64,000 bases of DNA from Pseudomonadota bacterium (GTDB lineage: Bacteria; Pseudomonadota; Alphaproteobacteria; Azospirillales; Azospirillaceae): NCBI GenBank assembly GCA_023423695.1, contig JAFAFA010000095.1, forward strand, positions 49,099-113,098, read 5' to 3'. Shown piece by piece: positions 1 to 9,173 of the stretch; position 1 is the stretch's first letter; each line of letters starts with the position of its first letter. Made by a program: the position numbers and the translations under genes. A model generated the notes under the pieces. The model saw only the letters and a program-made list of their open reading frames with translations. It searched no databases and was not told the origin of the DNA.

Positions 1-410
1 ACGATGACGGCGCGATCCGGCCGCTTGCCGCCCTCGTCGTTCGGCGTGTAGCTGTCGTTGTGGCGCAGGCGGCGGTCGGCCGTGTAGTGGTTGACCATCG
101 AATCCATGTTGCCGCCGGTCACGCCCCAGAACAGCCGCGGCTTGCCCAGGATCTTGAACGGCTCCGCGCTGCTCCAGTCCGGCTGGGCAATGATGCCGAC
201 GCGCAGGCCCTGGGATTCCAGAAGCCGGCCGATGATCGCCATGCCGAAGCTGGGATGGTCGACATAGGCGTCGCCGGTGACGACGATGACGTCGCACTGG
301 TCCCAGCCCAGCCGGTCCATTTCCGCACGCGACATCGGCAGGAAGGGCGCCGCCTTGGGGCGCACGCTCCGGTCCGGGCGGTGGGCGAACAGGTTGGGGG
401 CCGCGAGCAT
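1..410 (-). CDS. ygiQ: YgiQ family radical SAM protein (N-terminal part, cut by window edge)
   Basis: Translating the minus strand from the ATG at 408-410 gives an open frame that runs off the left edge. It matches the conserved N-terminus of YgiQ/UPF0313: PFLPMSRAEMDRLGWDQCD near residue 27, then VVTGDAYVDHPSFGMAI, GIIAQPDWSS and FWGVTGGNMDSMVNHYT. In this family that region precedes the radical SAM CxxxCxxC motif, which would lie outside the window. The family belongs to the radical SAM superfamily and its substrate is not established. The assignment is strong because several blocks are near identical to memory of the E. coli protein. Only about 136 residues are present. Confidence 0.9.
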   Translation of the reverse strand, partial: MLAAPNLFAHRPDRSVRPKAAPFLPMSRAEMDRLGWDQCDVIVVTGDAYVDHPSFGMAIIGRLLESQGLRVGIIAQPDWSSAEPFKILGKPRLFWGVTGGNMDSMVNHYTADRRLRHNDSYTPNDEGGKRPDRAVI

Positions 411-607
411 CGCGTTCTCCGGGTCTCAGCTGTCAATGCGGATGGAAGCCGACAGTCTTACCCTGTCGGCCCGCAAATTCCCACCGCTGATAACGCAGCG
501 GAGCAATGGGACATTGTGCGGGAGTGTGGGGAGCTATGTGGGACGCCCCACAGTCGGTGCAAGGGCCGGCCACGGGACAAGCCATGGGAGAGGGCAGGGC
601 GATGGCG

Positions 608-1855
608 TCAGGCCGCGACACCGCCCGCTTCTCCTGCCCGGCCGTTGCGGCGCGCCACCACCCAGCCGATCAGCGCGCCGGCCAGCAGCACCAGGGCCGC
701 GATCAGGAAGGCCGCACCCGGGTGCGGGAACAGCGGATCGCCACCCATGGACGCGGAATAGACCGTGCCGAAGAAGACCGGAGCCAGGATGCCGGCGACG
801 CTCGCCACGCTCATGTTTGCGCCCTGGAGCTGGCCCTGTTCGGACGGGCTGACCCGTTGCGTCATCAGCGACTGGATGGTCGGCATCGCCAGCCCCCACA
901 GGGCGTTCGGCAGGATGGCAAAGGCGAACCATCCGCCATCCGGCGCCAGCCCCATGCAGGCCAGGCCCGCCGCTCCACCGAACAGGCCGACGACCATCGT
1001 GCCGCGGTCGCCCAGCCACTTCACCACACGCGAGACCACCAGCCCCTGCATGACCATGTCGAGCGCGCCGACCATCGCCAGCAGAAGCCCGACATCCCAG
1101 GCGCTCCAGCCATAGCGATGCGCGGCATAGAGCACGAAGACGGCGGGGAAGACCTGATGGGAGACATGCAGCATGAAATTGACCAGAGCCAGCCCCGACA
1201 GCTCGGAATGGGACCGCAGCAGGCGCAGCGCACCGAACGGATTGGCCCGGCGCCAGGAGAAGGCCATCCGGTTTTCCGGCGCCAGCGATTCCGGCAGAAC
1301 GGCCAGGCCATAGAGGAAGGCCAGCCCGCTGAGCGCCCCGGCCGCCCAGAAGGGCGCGCGCGGCGACACCTCTCCCAGCAGCCCGCCCAGGAGCGGGCCG
1401 GCGATGAAGCCGGCGCTGAAGGCGGCACCGATCAGGCCATAGGCCCGCGCCCGCTGCTCCGGCGGAGTCACGTCGGCCATATAGGCGAACACGGTGGTGA
1501 AGCTGGAGGAGGTGATGCCGGCGATCGCCCGGCCGGCCACCAGCCACCACAGGTTCGGCGCCACCGCGATCAGCACGTAATCCACCGTCAGCCCCAAAGC
1601 CGACAGCAGGATCACCGGCCGCCGCCCGAAACGATCCGACAGCGATCCGATCACCGGAGAGCAGAAGAACTGCATCAGCGCCCACAACGCCACCAGAGCG
1701 CCGTTGATGGTGCCGGCCTGCGCATCCGGCCCGACGAATTCCTCGATCAGCGCCGGCAGAACCGGAATGACGATGCCCATCGCAACGATGTCGAGTGCCG
1801 CGGTGACAAGGATGAAGGCGATCGCGGCCTTGCGCGGCCGAAGGACGGGAGACAT
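608..1855 (-). CDS. MFS drug/H+ antiporter, TetA-like
   Basis: A 415-residue, 12-helix major facilitator protein expected in the inner membrane. The start was set at the ATG at 1853-1855 because the following residues (MSPVLRPRKAAIAFILVTAALD) begin helix 1; the upstream open frame is hydrophilic and unlike the family. The loop 2-3 motif reads GSLSDRFGRRPVILLSALG. The TetA/TCR hallmark GRAIAGITSS followed by AYMADVTPPEQRARAYGLIGAAFSAGFIAGPLLGG lies near residues 100-150. Known relatives export tetracycline or other small molecules in exchange for protons; the substrate here cannot be deduced. It stands alone, divergent from the ferric-reductase-like gene. Confidence 0.85.
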   Translation of the reverse strand: MSPVLRPRKAAIAFILVTAALDIVAMGIVIPVLPALIEEFVGPDAQAGTINGALVALWALMQFFCSPVIGSLSDRFGRRPVILLSALGLTVDYVLIAVAPNLWWLVAGRAIAGITSSSFTTVFAYMADVTPPEQRARAYGLIGAAFSAGFIAGPLLGGLLGEVSPRAPFWAAGALSGLAFLYGLAVLPESLAPENRMAFSWRRANPFGALRLLRSHSELSGLALVNFMLHVSHQVFPAVFVLYAAHRYGWSAWDVGLLLAMVGALDMVMQGLVVSRVVKWLGDRGTMVVGLFGGAAGLACMGLAPDGGWFAFAILPNALWGLAMPTIQSLMTQRVSPSEQGQLQGANMSVASVAGILAPVFFGTVYSASMGGDPLFPHPGAAFLIAALVLLAGALIGWVVARRNGRAGEAGGVAA

Positions 1856-2182
1856 GGAACAGCCTTGCAAAACACGGGGGATGAAAACCCCCAAACCGGA
1901 CGGGGTACGCAATGCCGGCCAAACTGGCAGCCGGAGCGGGATCGTCCAGGGAAGCGGGATCATAGCCGGCAGGAGCGCGGTTGTGAAGCAAAATATTTCC
2001 GACATCGGATGCTTTTAGGGAAGTGCGGGTGACCGGTTTCGCCATCGCACTGTACGGGTTCCGAATCTGTTCCGGACGCGAATGGCTGCATTTCAGCGAT
2101 TCGGCTTGCCGGCCGCCATCATTAGCAAAATCATATTTTTGCATTGCCGCTTACCCGGCGGCGCAGAAGGAGGACGGTCGCC
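1856..2182. other. Intergenic region between divergent genes
   Basis: This 327-bp gap separates the divergent MFS and ferric-reductase-like genes, so both promoters should be here. The part nearest the reductase (about 2116-2150) is conspicuously AT-rich for this genome (tagcaaaatcatatttttgc) and is the likeliest promoter for the plus-strand gene. A clear Shine-Dalgarno GGAGG sits at 2169-2173. A short ggggg/ccccc hairpin is near 1877-1893 in the leader of the MFS gene. No gene was recognised. Confidence 0.5.
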
Positions 2183-3523
2183 ATGCAGAGAGTCAAATTT
2201 TCCTTTTGGGGCCTGCTGGCGCTGTTGACCGTGCTGTGGCTTGCCGCCGATGCCTCGGTGTTCCAATGGACCGGCTATTTCCCGTTCCGCTCCGTTATGA
2301 TCCAGTACAGCGGGGTGATCGCCATCGGCTGCATGAGCGTCGCCATGGTCCTGGCGTTGCGCCCCCGCTGGCCCGAGACGTGGTTCGGCGGCCTGGACAA
2401 GATGTACCGTCTGCACAAGTGGCTGGGCATCGGCGCGCTCGTCTTCGCGATCGCCCATTGGCTCTGGGTGCAGGGAACGAAATGGGCGGTGGGCTGGGGC
2501 TGGCTCACCCGGCCGCAGCGTGGCCCGCGTGCGGCGTTGGAGAACCCGGTCGCGCAGTCGCTGACGGAGCTGCGCGGCACGGCGGAAGCAATCGGCGAGT
2601 GGGCGTTCTACGCCGCCTTGGTGCTGATCGCGCTCGCGCTGATCAAGAGGGTTCCATACCGGCTTTTCTTCAAGCTGCACAAGCTGCTGGCAATCACCTA
2701 TCTGGTGCTGGTGTTCCACACGGTTGTGCTCACGAAATTCGCTTACTGGAGCACGCCGGTCGGCTGGGTGCTGGGAATTCTGCTTGCCGGTGGCACATGG
2801 GCGGCAATCGTGGTTCTGCTGGGCCGCGTCGGCGCCGACCGACGGGTTTCGGGCAGCATCCGCACGCTCCAATACTATCCGGCCCTGCGCGTGCTCGAGG
2901 CCGAGATCGACGTGCCGCAGGGATGGCCGGGCCACAAGGCGGGCCAATTCGCCTTCGCCATGTCGAACGCGGCGGAGGGAGCACATCCCTACACCATCGC
3001 CTCGGCCTGGAACGAGGCCGAGCACCGCATCACCTTCGTGATCAAGGAGCTGGGCGACCACACGCGGCGCCTGCGGGAAAGGCTGCGGATCGGCCAAGCG
3101 GTGACGGTCGAGGGACCATACGGCTGCTTCACCTTCGACGACGACTGCCCTCACCAGATCTGGGTGGGTGCAGGCATCGGCGTGACACCCTTCATCGCCC
3201 GCATGAAGTATCTGGCGATGCAGGGCGGGCGGCTGCCGCAGACCATCCATTTCTTCCACACCACACGCGACTATGACGAGGACGCCATCGCCAAGCTGAC
3301 GGCCGACGCTGCGGCTGCAGGCGTGTGCCTGCACGTCCTGGTCGATGGCCGCGACGGTCGCCTGACCGGAGAGCGCATCCGCGCGGCAGTGCCGGACTGG
3401 CGCAACGCCAGCATCTGGTTCTGCGGCCCGACAGGCTTCGGACAGGCGCTGCGGCAGGATTTCGCAGGCCAGGGACTGCCGGTGGAGCGGCGGTTCCACC
3501 AGGAGCTTTTCGAAATGCGATGA
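2183..3523 (+). CDS. Ferric reductase-like / NADPH-oxidase-family membrane flavocytochrome
   Basis: A 446-residue protein. The N-terminal half is a ferric-reductase-like transmembrane domain with several helices and paired histidines suited to haem binding (YRLHKWLG, AHWLW, KLHKLLAITYLVLVFHT). The C-terminal half, from about residue 220, is a ferredoxin-reductase-type FAD/NAD(P) module. It shows HPYTIAS (FAD binding), VEGPYG, the NAD-binding glycine stretch WVGAGIGVTPFIARM, and a terminal CGPTGFGQALRQ. Such proteins move electrons from NAD(P)H across the membrane to iron or oxygen; the acceptor is not known here. The start is the ATG behind AAGGAGG. The gene is monocistronic. Confidence 0.87.
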   Translation: MQRVKFSFWGLLALLTVLWLAADASVFQWTGYFPFRSVMIQYSGVIAIGCMSVAMVLALRPRWPETWFGGLDKMYRLHKWLGIGALVFAIAHWLWVQGTKWAVGWGWLTRPQRGPRAALENPVAQSLTELRGTAEAIGEWAFYAALVLIALALIKRVPYRLFFKLHKLLAITYLVLVFHTVVLTKFAYWSTPVGWVLGILLAGGTWAAIVVLLGRVGADRRVSGSIRTLQYYPALRVLEAEIDVPQGWPGHKAGQFAFAMSNAAEGAHPYTIASAWNEAEHRITFVIKELGDHTRRLRERLRIGQAVTVEGPYGCFTFDDDCPHQIWVGAGIGVTPFIARMKYLAMQGGRLPQTIHFFHTTRDYDEDAIAKLTADAAAAGVCLHVLVDGRDGRLTGERIRAAVPDWRNASIWFCGPTGFGQALRQDFAGQGLPVERRFHQELFEMR

Positions 3524-3531
3524 TCGTCCCT

Positions 3532-4107
3532 TCACTCCTCCAGGGCGCGCTCGATCCGCCGGTCCGGCACCAGCCACAGCAGGATCACCGACACGTAGAG
3601 CAGGATGGACAGCGGCTGCAGGACGAAGGCCAAGGGAATGGCCATGGCGTAGAATGCCATGCTGATCTTGCCCTTCAGGTCGGAGCCGACGGCGCGCGCC
3701 ACCGCCGAATCCCGGCCGCCGCAGGCGATGATCGCCCGTTCGGTCAGATTGTAGCCGACGGCCGCCATGCCGAGAACGACGCCATAGGCTGCGGTCGCCA
3801 CCGGCGAGAAGGCACTTTCATCGAGCCAGCGGATGACGAAGGGCACCAGCGACAGCCAGAACAGCAGGAACAGGTTCGCCCACAGCACCCGCCCGTCGAT
3901 GCGCGTGGTCGCCTGCAACAGATGGTGATGGTTGTTCCAGTAGAGCCCGACATTGATGAAGGACAGCACATAGGCCAGCAGGATGGGGATGCGCTCCGCC
4001 AGGGCGGCGAGGCTGCCGTCCACAGGCACCTTCAACTCCAGCACCATGATGGTGATGACGATCGCCACCACCCCGTCGGTGAATGCCTCCAGCCGGCCAG
4101 CCTTCAT
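3532..4107 (-). CDS. TMEM175-family membrane protein (DUF1211)
   Basis: A 191-residue hydrophobic protein starting MKAGRLEAFTDGVVAIVITIMVLELKVP. This is the hallmark first helix of bacterial TMEM175/DUF1211 proteins, whose F-S/T-D motif lines the pore. Further helices include LLAYVLSFINVGLYWNNHHHLL, with the histidine-rich loop typical of the family. Characterised members are potassium-permeable channels. The length fits the single six-helix bacterial form. It faces the ferric-reductase-like gene convergently, 8 bp away, and the YoaK gene lies 17 bp upstream on the same strand, so co-transcription with YoaK is likely. Confidence 0.88.
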   Translation of the reverse strand: MKAGRLEAFTDGVVAIVITIMVLELKVPVDGSLAALAERIPILLAYVLSFINVGLYWNNHHHLLQATTRIDGRVLWANLFLLFWLSLVPFVIRWLDESAFSPVATAAYGVVLGMAAVGYNLTERAIIACGGRDSAVARAVGSDLKGKISMAFYAMAIPLAFVLQPLSILLYVSVILLWLVPDRRIERALEE

Positions 4108-4124
4108 GGGTCCGATCTCCGGCG

Positions 4125-4829
4125 TCAGGCCGCGGCCGGCGTGGCCGCCATCGGATGAAGGGCGCAGACCGCGGTCCCGGCCAGCACCAGCGCGCCGACG
4201 ACGACCAGGGGAAGCACCAGCCCGCTCTGTGTCACCATGACGGCGCCGATCACGGCACCGAGGAAGATCGCGGCGACGCTGGCCATCCGTCGCGGCGCAT
4301 TGGTGTTGGCGCCGCCGGCAAGGCTGGAATCGGCCGCCAGCCCGGTGAGGGTCAGGGTCAGGACCGTCGTCGTGAGGTCGGGGACCTTCAACTGCCGGAC
4401 CGTGGCGTTGCGGAAGCCCATGGCGAATCCGGTCAGGACAATGATCGCATACAAGCCGGAAGCGGGAGCCTGCGTGGCGACATCGAAACCGGCGGCGACG
4501 ATCGCCGCTATCCAGAACAGCGACGTCTCGAACAGAGCCGCAGCCAGCAGCCAGTGCCGCATCGGCCGTCCGGTCATCGTCCGACCGACCCGCCCGGCAA
4601 TCAGGGCTCCGGCAAGGAAGGACGCCAGTGCCGTCACCGCCGGCATGACCAGGAAACCGGGCGTGCCGGCGGCAGCGAAGCCGAGAAAGACGACGTTGCC
4701 GGTCATGTTGGCGGTGAAGACCTTGCCCAGGCCGAGAACGCTGATGGCGTCGACCAGTCCCGTCGTCACCGACAGAAGAAGCAGAAGCCAGGGCAGGGGA
4801 GAATTACCGGGAGCGGCCGGTGCGGGCAT
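4125..4829 (-). CDS. YoaK family (DUF1275) membrane protein
   Basis: A 234-residue protein of the YoaK/DUF1275 family. The diagnostic start is LLSVTTGLVDAISVLGLGKVFTANMTGNVVFLGFA, followed by FLAGALIAGRVGR and GFAMGFRNATVRQLKVPDLTTTVLT. About six membrane helices are expected. The molecular function of the family is unknown. The ATG at 4827-4829 was chosen over a GTG at 4880, which has no ribosome-binding site, whereas GGGAAAG precedes the ATG. It probably forms a two-gene unit with the downstream TMEM175 gene. Confidence 0.87.
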   Translation of the reverse strand: MPAPAAPGNSPLPWLLLLLSVTTGLVDAISVLGLGKVFTANMTGNVVFLGFAAAGTPGFLVMPAVTALASFLAGALIAGRVGRTMTGRPMRHWLLAAALFETSLFWIAAIVAAGFDVATQAPASGLYAIIVLTGFAMGFRNATVRQLKVPDLTTTVLTLTLTGLAADSSLAGGANTNAPRRMASVAAIFLGAVIGAVMVTQSGLVLPLVVVGALVLAGTAVCALHPMAATPAAA

Positions 4830-5067
4830 GGCTGTCGCTTTCCCATTGTGTCCGGTGGGTGAAGCGTCAGCATCGGCCACTCCAGCGACGGCGGTCTTGT
4901 CGGTTCACGGCCGGCTTGGAAAATTCTGCACATCATTCCGAAGCGGGAGCGCTATCGATTGCCAGCGCACCGATGGTTTGATTTTGCAGACGGCGCTTCA
5001 GCACATAAGTTCAGTTATGGAAATATTTTACCGTCCTGACCAGCTCTCGATATCCACCTCAATGGGA

Positions 5068-5112
5068 CGTCCCCGCCGGCCTTCCTCCATCAGGAGAGGA
5101 CCGGCGGGGACG
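5068..5112 (-). terminator. Hairpin after pstB
   Basis: A perfect 12-bp inverted repeat, cgtccccgccgg at 5068-5079 and ccggcggggacg at 5101-5112. It flanks a smaller ctcc/ggag stem and begins 5 bp after the pstB stop codon. There is no clear T tract on the minus strand, so it could be a factor-dependent terminator or an mRNA-stabilising end. Confidence 0.6.
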
Positions 5113-5117
5113 CGCGG

Positions 5118-5981
5118 TCAGCCGAACCGGCCGGTGATGTATTCGGACGTCTTTTCCTTGGTCGGGTTGGTGAAGATCTCTTCCGTGTTCCCGAATTCGA
5201 TCAGCTCGCCCAGATACATGAAGGCGGTGAAATTGGAGATGCGGGCCGCCTGCTGCATGTTGTGGGTGACGATGGCGATGCAGTAGTCGGACCGCAGCTC
5301 GTCGATCAACTCCTCGCACTTGGCGGTCGAGATGGGGTCGAGCGCCGAGGTCGGCTCGTCCAGCAGCAGCACCGACGGCTTGACCGCGATGGCGCGGGCG
5401 ATGCACAGGCGCTGCTGCTGGCCGCCGGACAGGCTCATGCCGTTCTGGCGCAGCTTGTCCTTCACCTCGTCCCACAGCGCGGCGCGGCGCAGCGAGAACT
5501 CCACCCGCTCGTCCATCTCGGCGCGGGACAGCTTCTCGTACAGCTTCACGCCGAAGGCGATGTTGTCGTAGATCGACATCGGGAACGGCGTCGGCTTCTG
5601 GAACACCATGCCGACGCGGGCGCGCAGCAGGTTCAGGTCCTGCTTGGGCGACAGGATGTTGACGCCGTCCAGCATGACCTCGCCGGTCGCGACCTGCTTG
5701 GGATAGAGGTCGTACATCCGGTTCAGGATGCGCAGCAGGGTCGACTTGCCGCAGCCCGACGGACCAATGAAGGCGGTGACCTGACGATCGTAGAGCGGCA
5801 GCGAGACATTCTTCAGGGCGCGGTAGCCGTCATAGAAGAAGTCCAGGTTGCGGATGGTGATCTTCTCCGGCAGGCCGGCGCCGGCGATGGGGAGGTCGGC
5901 ACCGGCGCCGGGGATCATGCCGGGTGGCATCGGGTGGCTGCCGTGGGCGGGGCTGTTGGCGTCCATGTGGGTCATCGTCAT
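5118..5981 (-). CDS. pstB: Phosphate ABC transporter ATP-binding protein PstB
   Basis: The 287-residue cytoplasmic ATPase of the high-affinity phosphate importer. Walker A is GPSGCGKST (about residue 76), the signature is LSGGQQQRLCIARA, and Walker B is VLLLDEPTSALDP. The segment RVGMVFQKPTPFPMSIYDNIAFGV is characteristic of PstB. About 35 extra residues precede the conserved core (KITIRNLDFFYDG), so an internal start is possible. It is the last gene of pstS-pstC-pstA-pstB, directly behind pstA. No phoU follows; in many relatives phoU and phoB are next. Confidence 0.97.
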   Translation of the reverse strand: MTMTHMDANSPAHGSHPMPPGMIPGAGADLPIAGAGLPEKITIRNLDFFYDGYRALKNVSLPLYDRQVTAFIGPSGCGKSTLLRILNRMYDLYPKQVATGEVMLDGVNILSPKQDLNLLRARVGMVFQKPTPFPMSIYDNIAFGVKLYEKLSRAEMDERVEFSLRRAALWDEVKDKLRQNGMSLSGGQQQRLCIARAIAVKPSVLLLDEPTSALDPISTAKCEELIDELRSDYCIAIVTHNMQQAARISNFTAFMYLGELIEFGNTEEIFTNPTKEKTSEYITGRFG

Positions 5982-5983
5982 GG

Positions 5984-6865
5984 TTACTTTCTCGTCGAGC
6001 CGAGACCGGCCAGCAGCCGGGCGCCGATGTTGAGGAGCAGGATGGCGACCGTGATCAGCAGCGCGCCGCCCCAGGCCAGCTGGCGCCAGTCCTCATAGGG
6101 AGACATCGCGTACTGGAAGATGACCACCGGCAGGTTGGCCATCGGCGCGTTCATGTCCGCGCTCCAGAACTGGTTGTTCAGGGCGGTGAAGAGCAGCGGG
6201 GCCGTCTCGCCGCTGATGCGGGCGATGGCGAGCAGGACGCCGGTGATCATGCCGTTGCGGGCGGCGCGGTAGGCGACCATGGTAATCACCTTCCATTGCG
6301 GCGCGCCAAGGGCGGCCGCGGCCTCGCGCAGGCTGTTGGGCACCAGCTTCAGCATGTCCTCGGTGGTGCGGACCACGACGGGGATGACGATGACCGCCAG
6401 TGCCATGGCCCCCGCCCAGGCCGAGAAATGGCCCATGCGGATGACCATCACCTCGTAGACGAACAGGCCGACCATGATCGACGGCGCGCTCAGCAGCACG
6501 TCGTTGATGAAGCGGACCACCTCGGCCAGCTTGCGGTCGCGGCCGAATTCGGCAAGGTAGGTGCCGGCCATGACGCCGATGGGCGTGCCGACCAGGGTCG
6601 CGACCGTGGTCATGATGACGCTGCCGAAAATGGCGTTCAGCAGGCCGCCCTCCCCGCCCGGCGGCGGCGTGTTCTCGGTGAACAGGGCGATGTTGATGGC
6701 CGACAGCCCGTTGTAGAGCAGCGTCCACAGGATGGCGACCAGCCAGAACAGGCCGAAGCCTGCGGCGCCCAGCGCCAGGGTCAGCGCCACCTTGTTGACG
6801 ATGCGCCGGCGGTTGTACAGGCCGCCGGCCGGAGCGGCCAGCGCCGCGGAACTTGTCATGCTCAT
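5984..6865 (-). CDS. pstA: Phosphate ABC transporter permease PstA
   Basis: A 293-residue inner-membrane permease with six expected helices. Typical PstA segments are GGLLNAIFGSVIMTTVATLVGTPIGVMAGTYLAEFG and the coupling region LKLVPNSLREAAAALGAPQWKVITMVAYRAARNGMITGVLLAIARISGETAPLLFTAL. The latter is the EAA loop that contacts PstB. With PstC it forms the phosphate channel. It follows pstC by 4 bp and precedes pstB by 2 bp, a tight operon. Confidence 0.97.
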   Translation of the reverse strand: MSMTSSAALAAPAGGLYNRRRIVNKVALTLALGAAGFGLFWLVAILWTLLYNGLSAINIALFTENTPPPGGEGGLLNAIFGSVIMTTVATLVGTPIGVMAGTYLAEFGRDRKLAEVVRFINDVLLSAPSIMVGLFVYEVMVIRMGHFSAWAGAMALAVIVIPVVVRTTEDMLKLVPNSLREAAAALGAPQWKVITMVAYRAARNGMITGVLLAIARISGETAPLLFTALNNQFWSADMNAPMANLPVVIFQYAMSPYEDWRQLAWGGALLITVAILLLNIGARLLAGLGSTRK

Positions 6866-6869
6866 GGCC

Positions 6870-7853
6870 TCAGACTCCGGCCTGGCGCTGCAGGCGCAGC
6901 AGCATCAGCTTGGCGATCGACAGCACGGCGAAGGTGATCAGGAACAGGATCAGGCCCAGCGCCACCAGCGAGGCGGTGTAGACGTCGCCGACCGCCTCGG
7001 TGAATTCATTGGCGATGGAGGCCGAGATCGTCGTGCCCGGCGCCATGATGGAGGAGCTGATGCGGTGCGCATTGCCGATGACGAAGGTGACCGCCATCGT
7101 CTCGCCCAACGCGCGGCCCAGCCCCAGCATGACGCCGCCGACCACGCCGGTGCGGGTGTAGGGCAGCACCACGTTCCACACCACCTCCCAGGTGGTGGCG
7201 CCCAGCCCGTAGGCGGATTCGCGCACCATCGGCGGCACCGTCTCGAAGACGTCGCGGGTGATGGAGGTGATGAAGGGCAGCACCATGATGCCCAGGATCA
7301 GGCCGGCGGTCAGGATGCCGATGCCGTAGGGCGGGCCCATGAACAGGTTGCCGATGCCGGGGATCTGGCCCAGCGTGTTGATCAGGAAGGGCTGGATGGT
7401 CGACTGCATGAAGGGGGCGAAGACGAACAGGCCCCAGATGCCGTAGATGATGCTGGGGATGCCGGCCAGCAGCTCGATGGCGACGCCGAGCGGGCGCTTG
7501 AGCCAGGCCGGGCACATCTCGGTGATGAACAGCGCGATGCCGAAGCTGACGGGAATGCCGACAGCCATGGCGATGACCGACGTGATCAGCGTGCCGTAAA
7601 TGGGGGCGAGCGCGCCGAATTCCTCCGACACCGGGTTCCAGACTTCGGTGGTGACGAACCCGAAGCCGAACGCGCGAAGTGCCGGAAGCGCGCCGTCGAT
7701 GAGGGAAACCGTGACGCCGCCCAGGATGAACAGGACGAGCAGTGCGAAGAAGAGCGTGGCGTTGCGGAAAGCCGCATCCTGCAGGCGCTGGCGGCGGGCC
7801 CGTCGGGCGGTGGAGGCGTGTGCGTCGGTCAAGGTCAGCGCGATCTCGGTCAT
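6870..7853 (-). CDS. pstC: Phosphate ABC transporter permease PstC
   Basis: A 327-residue permease, the partner of PstA. The start at 7851-7853 (MTEIALTLTD) places a short cytoplasmic tail before the first helix (ATLFFALLVLFILGGVTVSLI). An upstream extension in frame is arginine-rich and lies in the hairpin-containing intergenic region. Family segments include FGFVTTEVWNPVSEEFGALAPIYGTLITS and the EAA-type loop PPMVRESAYGLGATTWEVVWNVVLPYTRTGVVGGVMLGLGRALGETMAVTFVIGN. It is separated from pstS by 112 bp holding two hairpins. Confidence 0.96.
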   Translation of the reverse strand: MTEIALTLTDAHASTARRARRQRLQDAAFRNATLFFALLVLFILGGVTVSLIDGALPALRAFGFGFVTTEVWNPVSEEFGALAPIYGTLITSVIAMAVGIPVSFGIALFITEMCPAWLKRPLGVAIELLAGIPSIIYGIWGLFVFAPFMQSTIQPFLINTLGQIPGIGNLFMGPPYGIGILTAGLILGIMVLPFITSITRDVFETVPPMVRESAYGLGATTWEVVWNVVLPYTRTGVVGGVMLGLGRALGETMAVTFVIGNAHRISSSIMAPGTTISASIANEFTEAVGDVYTASLVALGLILFLITFAVLSIAKLMLLRLQRQAGV

Positions 7854-7873
7854 GGCCGCTCCGTGAGGCGTGC

Positions 7874-7950
7874 GGTGGGGACGGCGAAATTTCCGTCCCC
7901 ACCGGCGGATCATGCCCCCGGAGTGCGCCGTCGTCCGGCGCAACCCGGGG
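7874..7950 (-). promoter_or_regulatory. Two intercistronic hairpins between pstS and pstC
   Basis: On the pstS transcript the first structure after the stop is a two-part stem: ccccgg 7916-7921 with ccgggg 7945-7950, and tgcgccg 7924-7930 with cggcgca 7936-7942. The second is a perfect 11-bp stem, ggtggggacgg 7874-7884 with ccgtccccacc 7893-7903, and an 8-nt loop. Such structures commonly protect or terminate the abundant binding-protein message, which would give more PstS than PstCAB. That role is an inference. Confidence 0.65.
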
Positions 7951-7965
7951 TCGGGTTGGCCGTGG

Positions 7966-9042
7966 TTACTTGGCCGACGCGGTCCAGATCGGCTTGCCGT
8001 CGGCCTGGATCGACTGCGACCAGGTCTTCTGGACCATGGTGACGACCGATTCCGGCATCGGGACATAGTCGAGATCGGTGGCCATCTTGGCGCCGTTCTT
8101 GTACGCCCAGTCGAAGAACTTCAGCGCTTCGGCCGAAACCGCAACGTCCTGCGGGTTCTTGTACATCAGGATGAAGCTGGCGCCGGTGATCGGCCAGCTC
8201 TCCGCACCCGGCTCGTCGGTCAGGATGACGTAGTAGCCCTTGGCGTTGGCCCAGTCGGCGTTCGCCGCGGCGGCCTGGAAGGCCTCGATCTTCGGAACGA
8301 CGGTCTTGCCGTCCTTGTTCTGCAGGCCGACATACGTGATGTTGTTCTGCTTGGCATAGGCGTATTCGACGTAGCCGATCGAGCCGTCCGTCTGCTTGAC
8401 CATGTTGGCCACGCCTTCATTGCCCTTGGCGCCGATGCCGGCCGGCCACTGAACCGAGGAGTTGGCGCCGATCTGGGTCTTGAACTTCGGGCTGGTCTTC
8501 GACAGGTAGTCGGTGAACAGGAAGTTGGTGCCCGACCCGTCGGAACGGTAGACCGGCGCGATGGCGGTGTTCGGCAGGTTGACGTCCGGGTTCAGCGCCT
8601 TGATCTGCGGGTCGTTCCACTTGGCGATCTCGCCCATGTAGATATTGGCGAGAACCGTGCCCGACAGCTTGACCTCGCCGGACTTCAGACCCTTCAGGTT
8701 CACGACCGGAACGACGCCGCCCATGATCATCGGGAACTGGATCAGGCCGGCCTGCTCCAGCTCTTCCGGCTTCAGCGGCATGTCCGACGCGCCGAAGGTG
8801 ACCGTCTTGGCCTTGATCTGCTTGATGCCGCCGCCCGAACCGATCGACTGGTAGTTCAGCCCCGTGCCCGTCTCCTTCTTATAGGCGTCGGCCCACTTGG
8901 CATAGATCGGGTACGGGAAGGTGGCGCCGGCGCCGGAGATGTCGGCGGCCGAGGCGACCGACAGCGGGGCGGCCGACACGGACAGAACGGCCAGGGCACC
9001 GAAGGCGGCGCAGCGAACGAACGCCGAGGTCATGGTTTTCAC
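7966..9042 (-). CDS. pstS: Phosphate ABC transporter substrate-binding protein PstS
   Basis: A 358-residue periplasmic phosphate-binding protein. The signal peptide is VRCAAFGALAVLSVSAAPLSVASA, with cleavage expected before ADISGAGATFPYPIYAKW, the classic mature PstS start. Other hallmarks are LNYQSIGSGGGIKQI, TFGASDMPL and PVYRSDGSGTNFLFTDYLS, the phosphate-coordinating loops. A GTG start at 9040-9042 is preferred over the ATG at 9033 because GGGAG sits 7 nt before the GTG. First gene of the pst operon, with a candidate Pho box upstream. Confidence 0.97.
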   Translation of the reverse strand: MKTMTSAFVRCAAFGALAVLSVSAAPLSVASAADISGAGATFPYPIYAKWADAYKKETGTGLNYQSIGSGGGIKQIKAKTVTFGASDMPLKPEELEQAGLIQFPMIMGGVVPVVNLKGLKSGEVKLSGTVLANIYMGEIAKWNDPQIKALNPDVNLPNTAIAPVYRSDGSGTNFLFTDYLSKTSPKFKTQIGANSSVQWPAGIGAKGNEGVANMVKQTDGSIGYVEYAYAKQNNITYVGLQNKDGKTVVPKIEAFQAAAANADWANAKGYYVILTDEPGAESWPITGASFILMYKNPQDVAVSAEALKFFDWAYKNGAKMATDLDYVPMPESVVTMVQKTWSQSIQADGKPIWTASAK

Positions 9043-9173
9043 GGCAAAACTCCCGATAGGTTTGGACGGTGTCGTTGGGTTTGGGAAAAACCCGGCCTTC
9101 GCCGGAGGTCGTAACCCGCCTTCTTCGTCGCGGTGACCATAGCCACCGCTGGTGACGGGTTTGTTTTGTTTAC

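Noticed and set aside
119..436. Short minus-strand frame of 105 codons at the left edge
   Set aside because: Its product is Arg/Ser/Pro-rich. The frame starting at 410 gives the conserved YgiQ N-terminus instead.
506..2032. Long open frame on the plus strand opposite the MFS gene
   Set aside because: Its product is low-complexity Arg/Gln/His/Asp-rich sequence, the usual antisense shadow in GC-rich DNA. The minus-strand frame encodes a recognisable 12-helix transporter.
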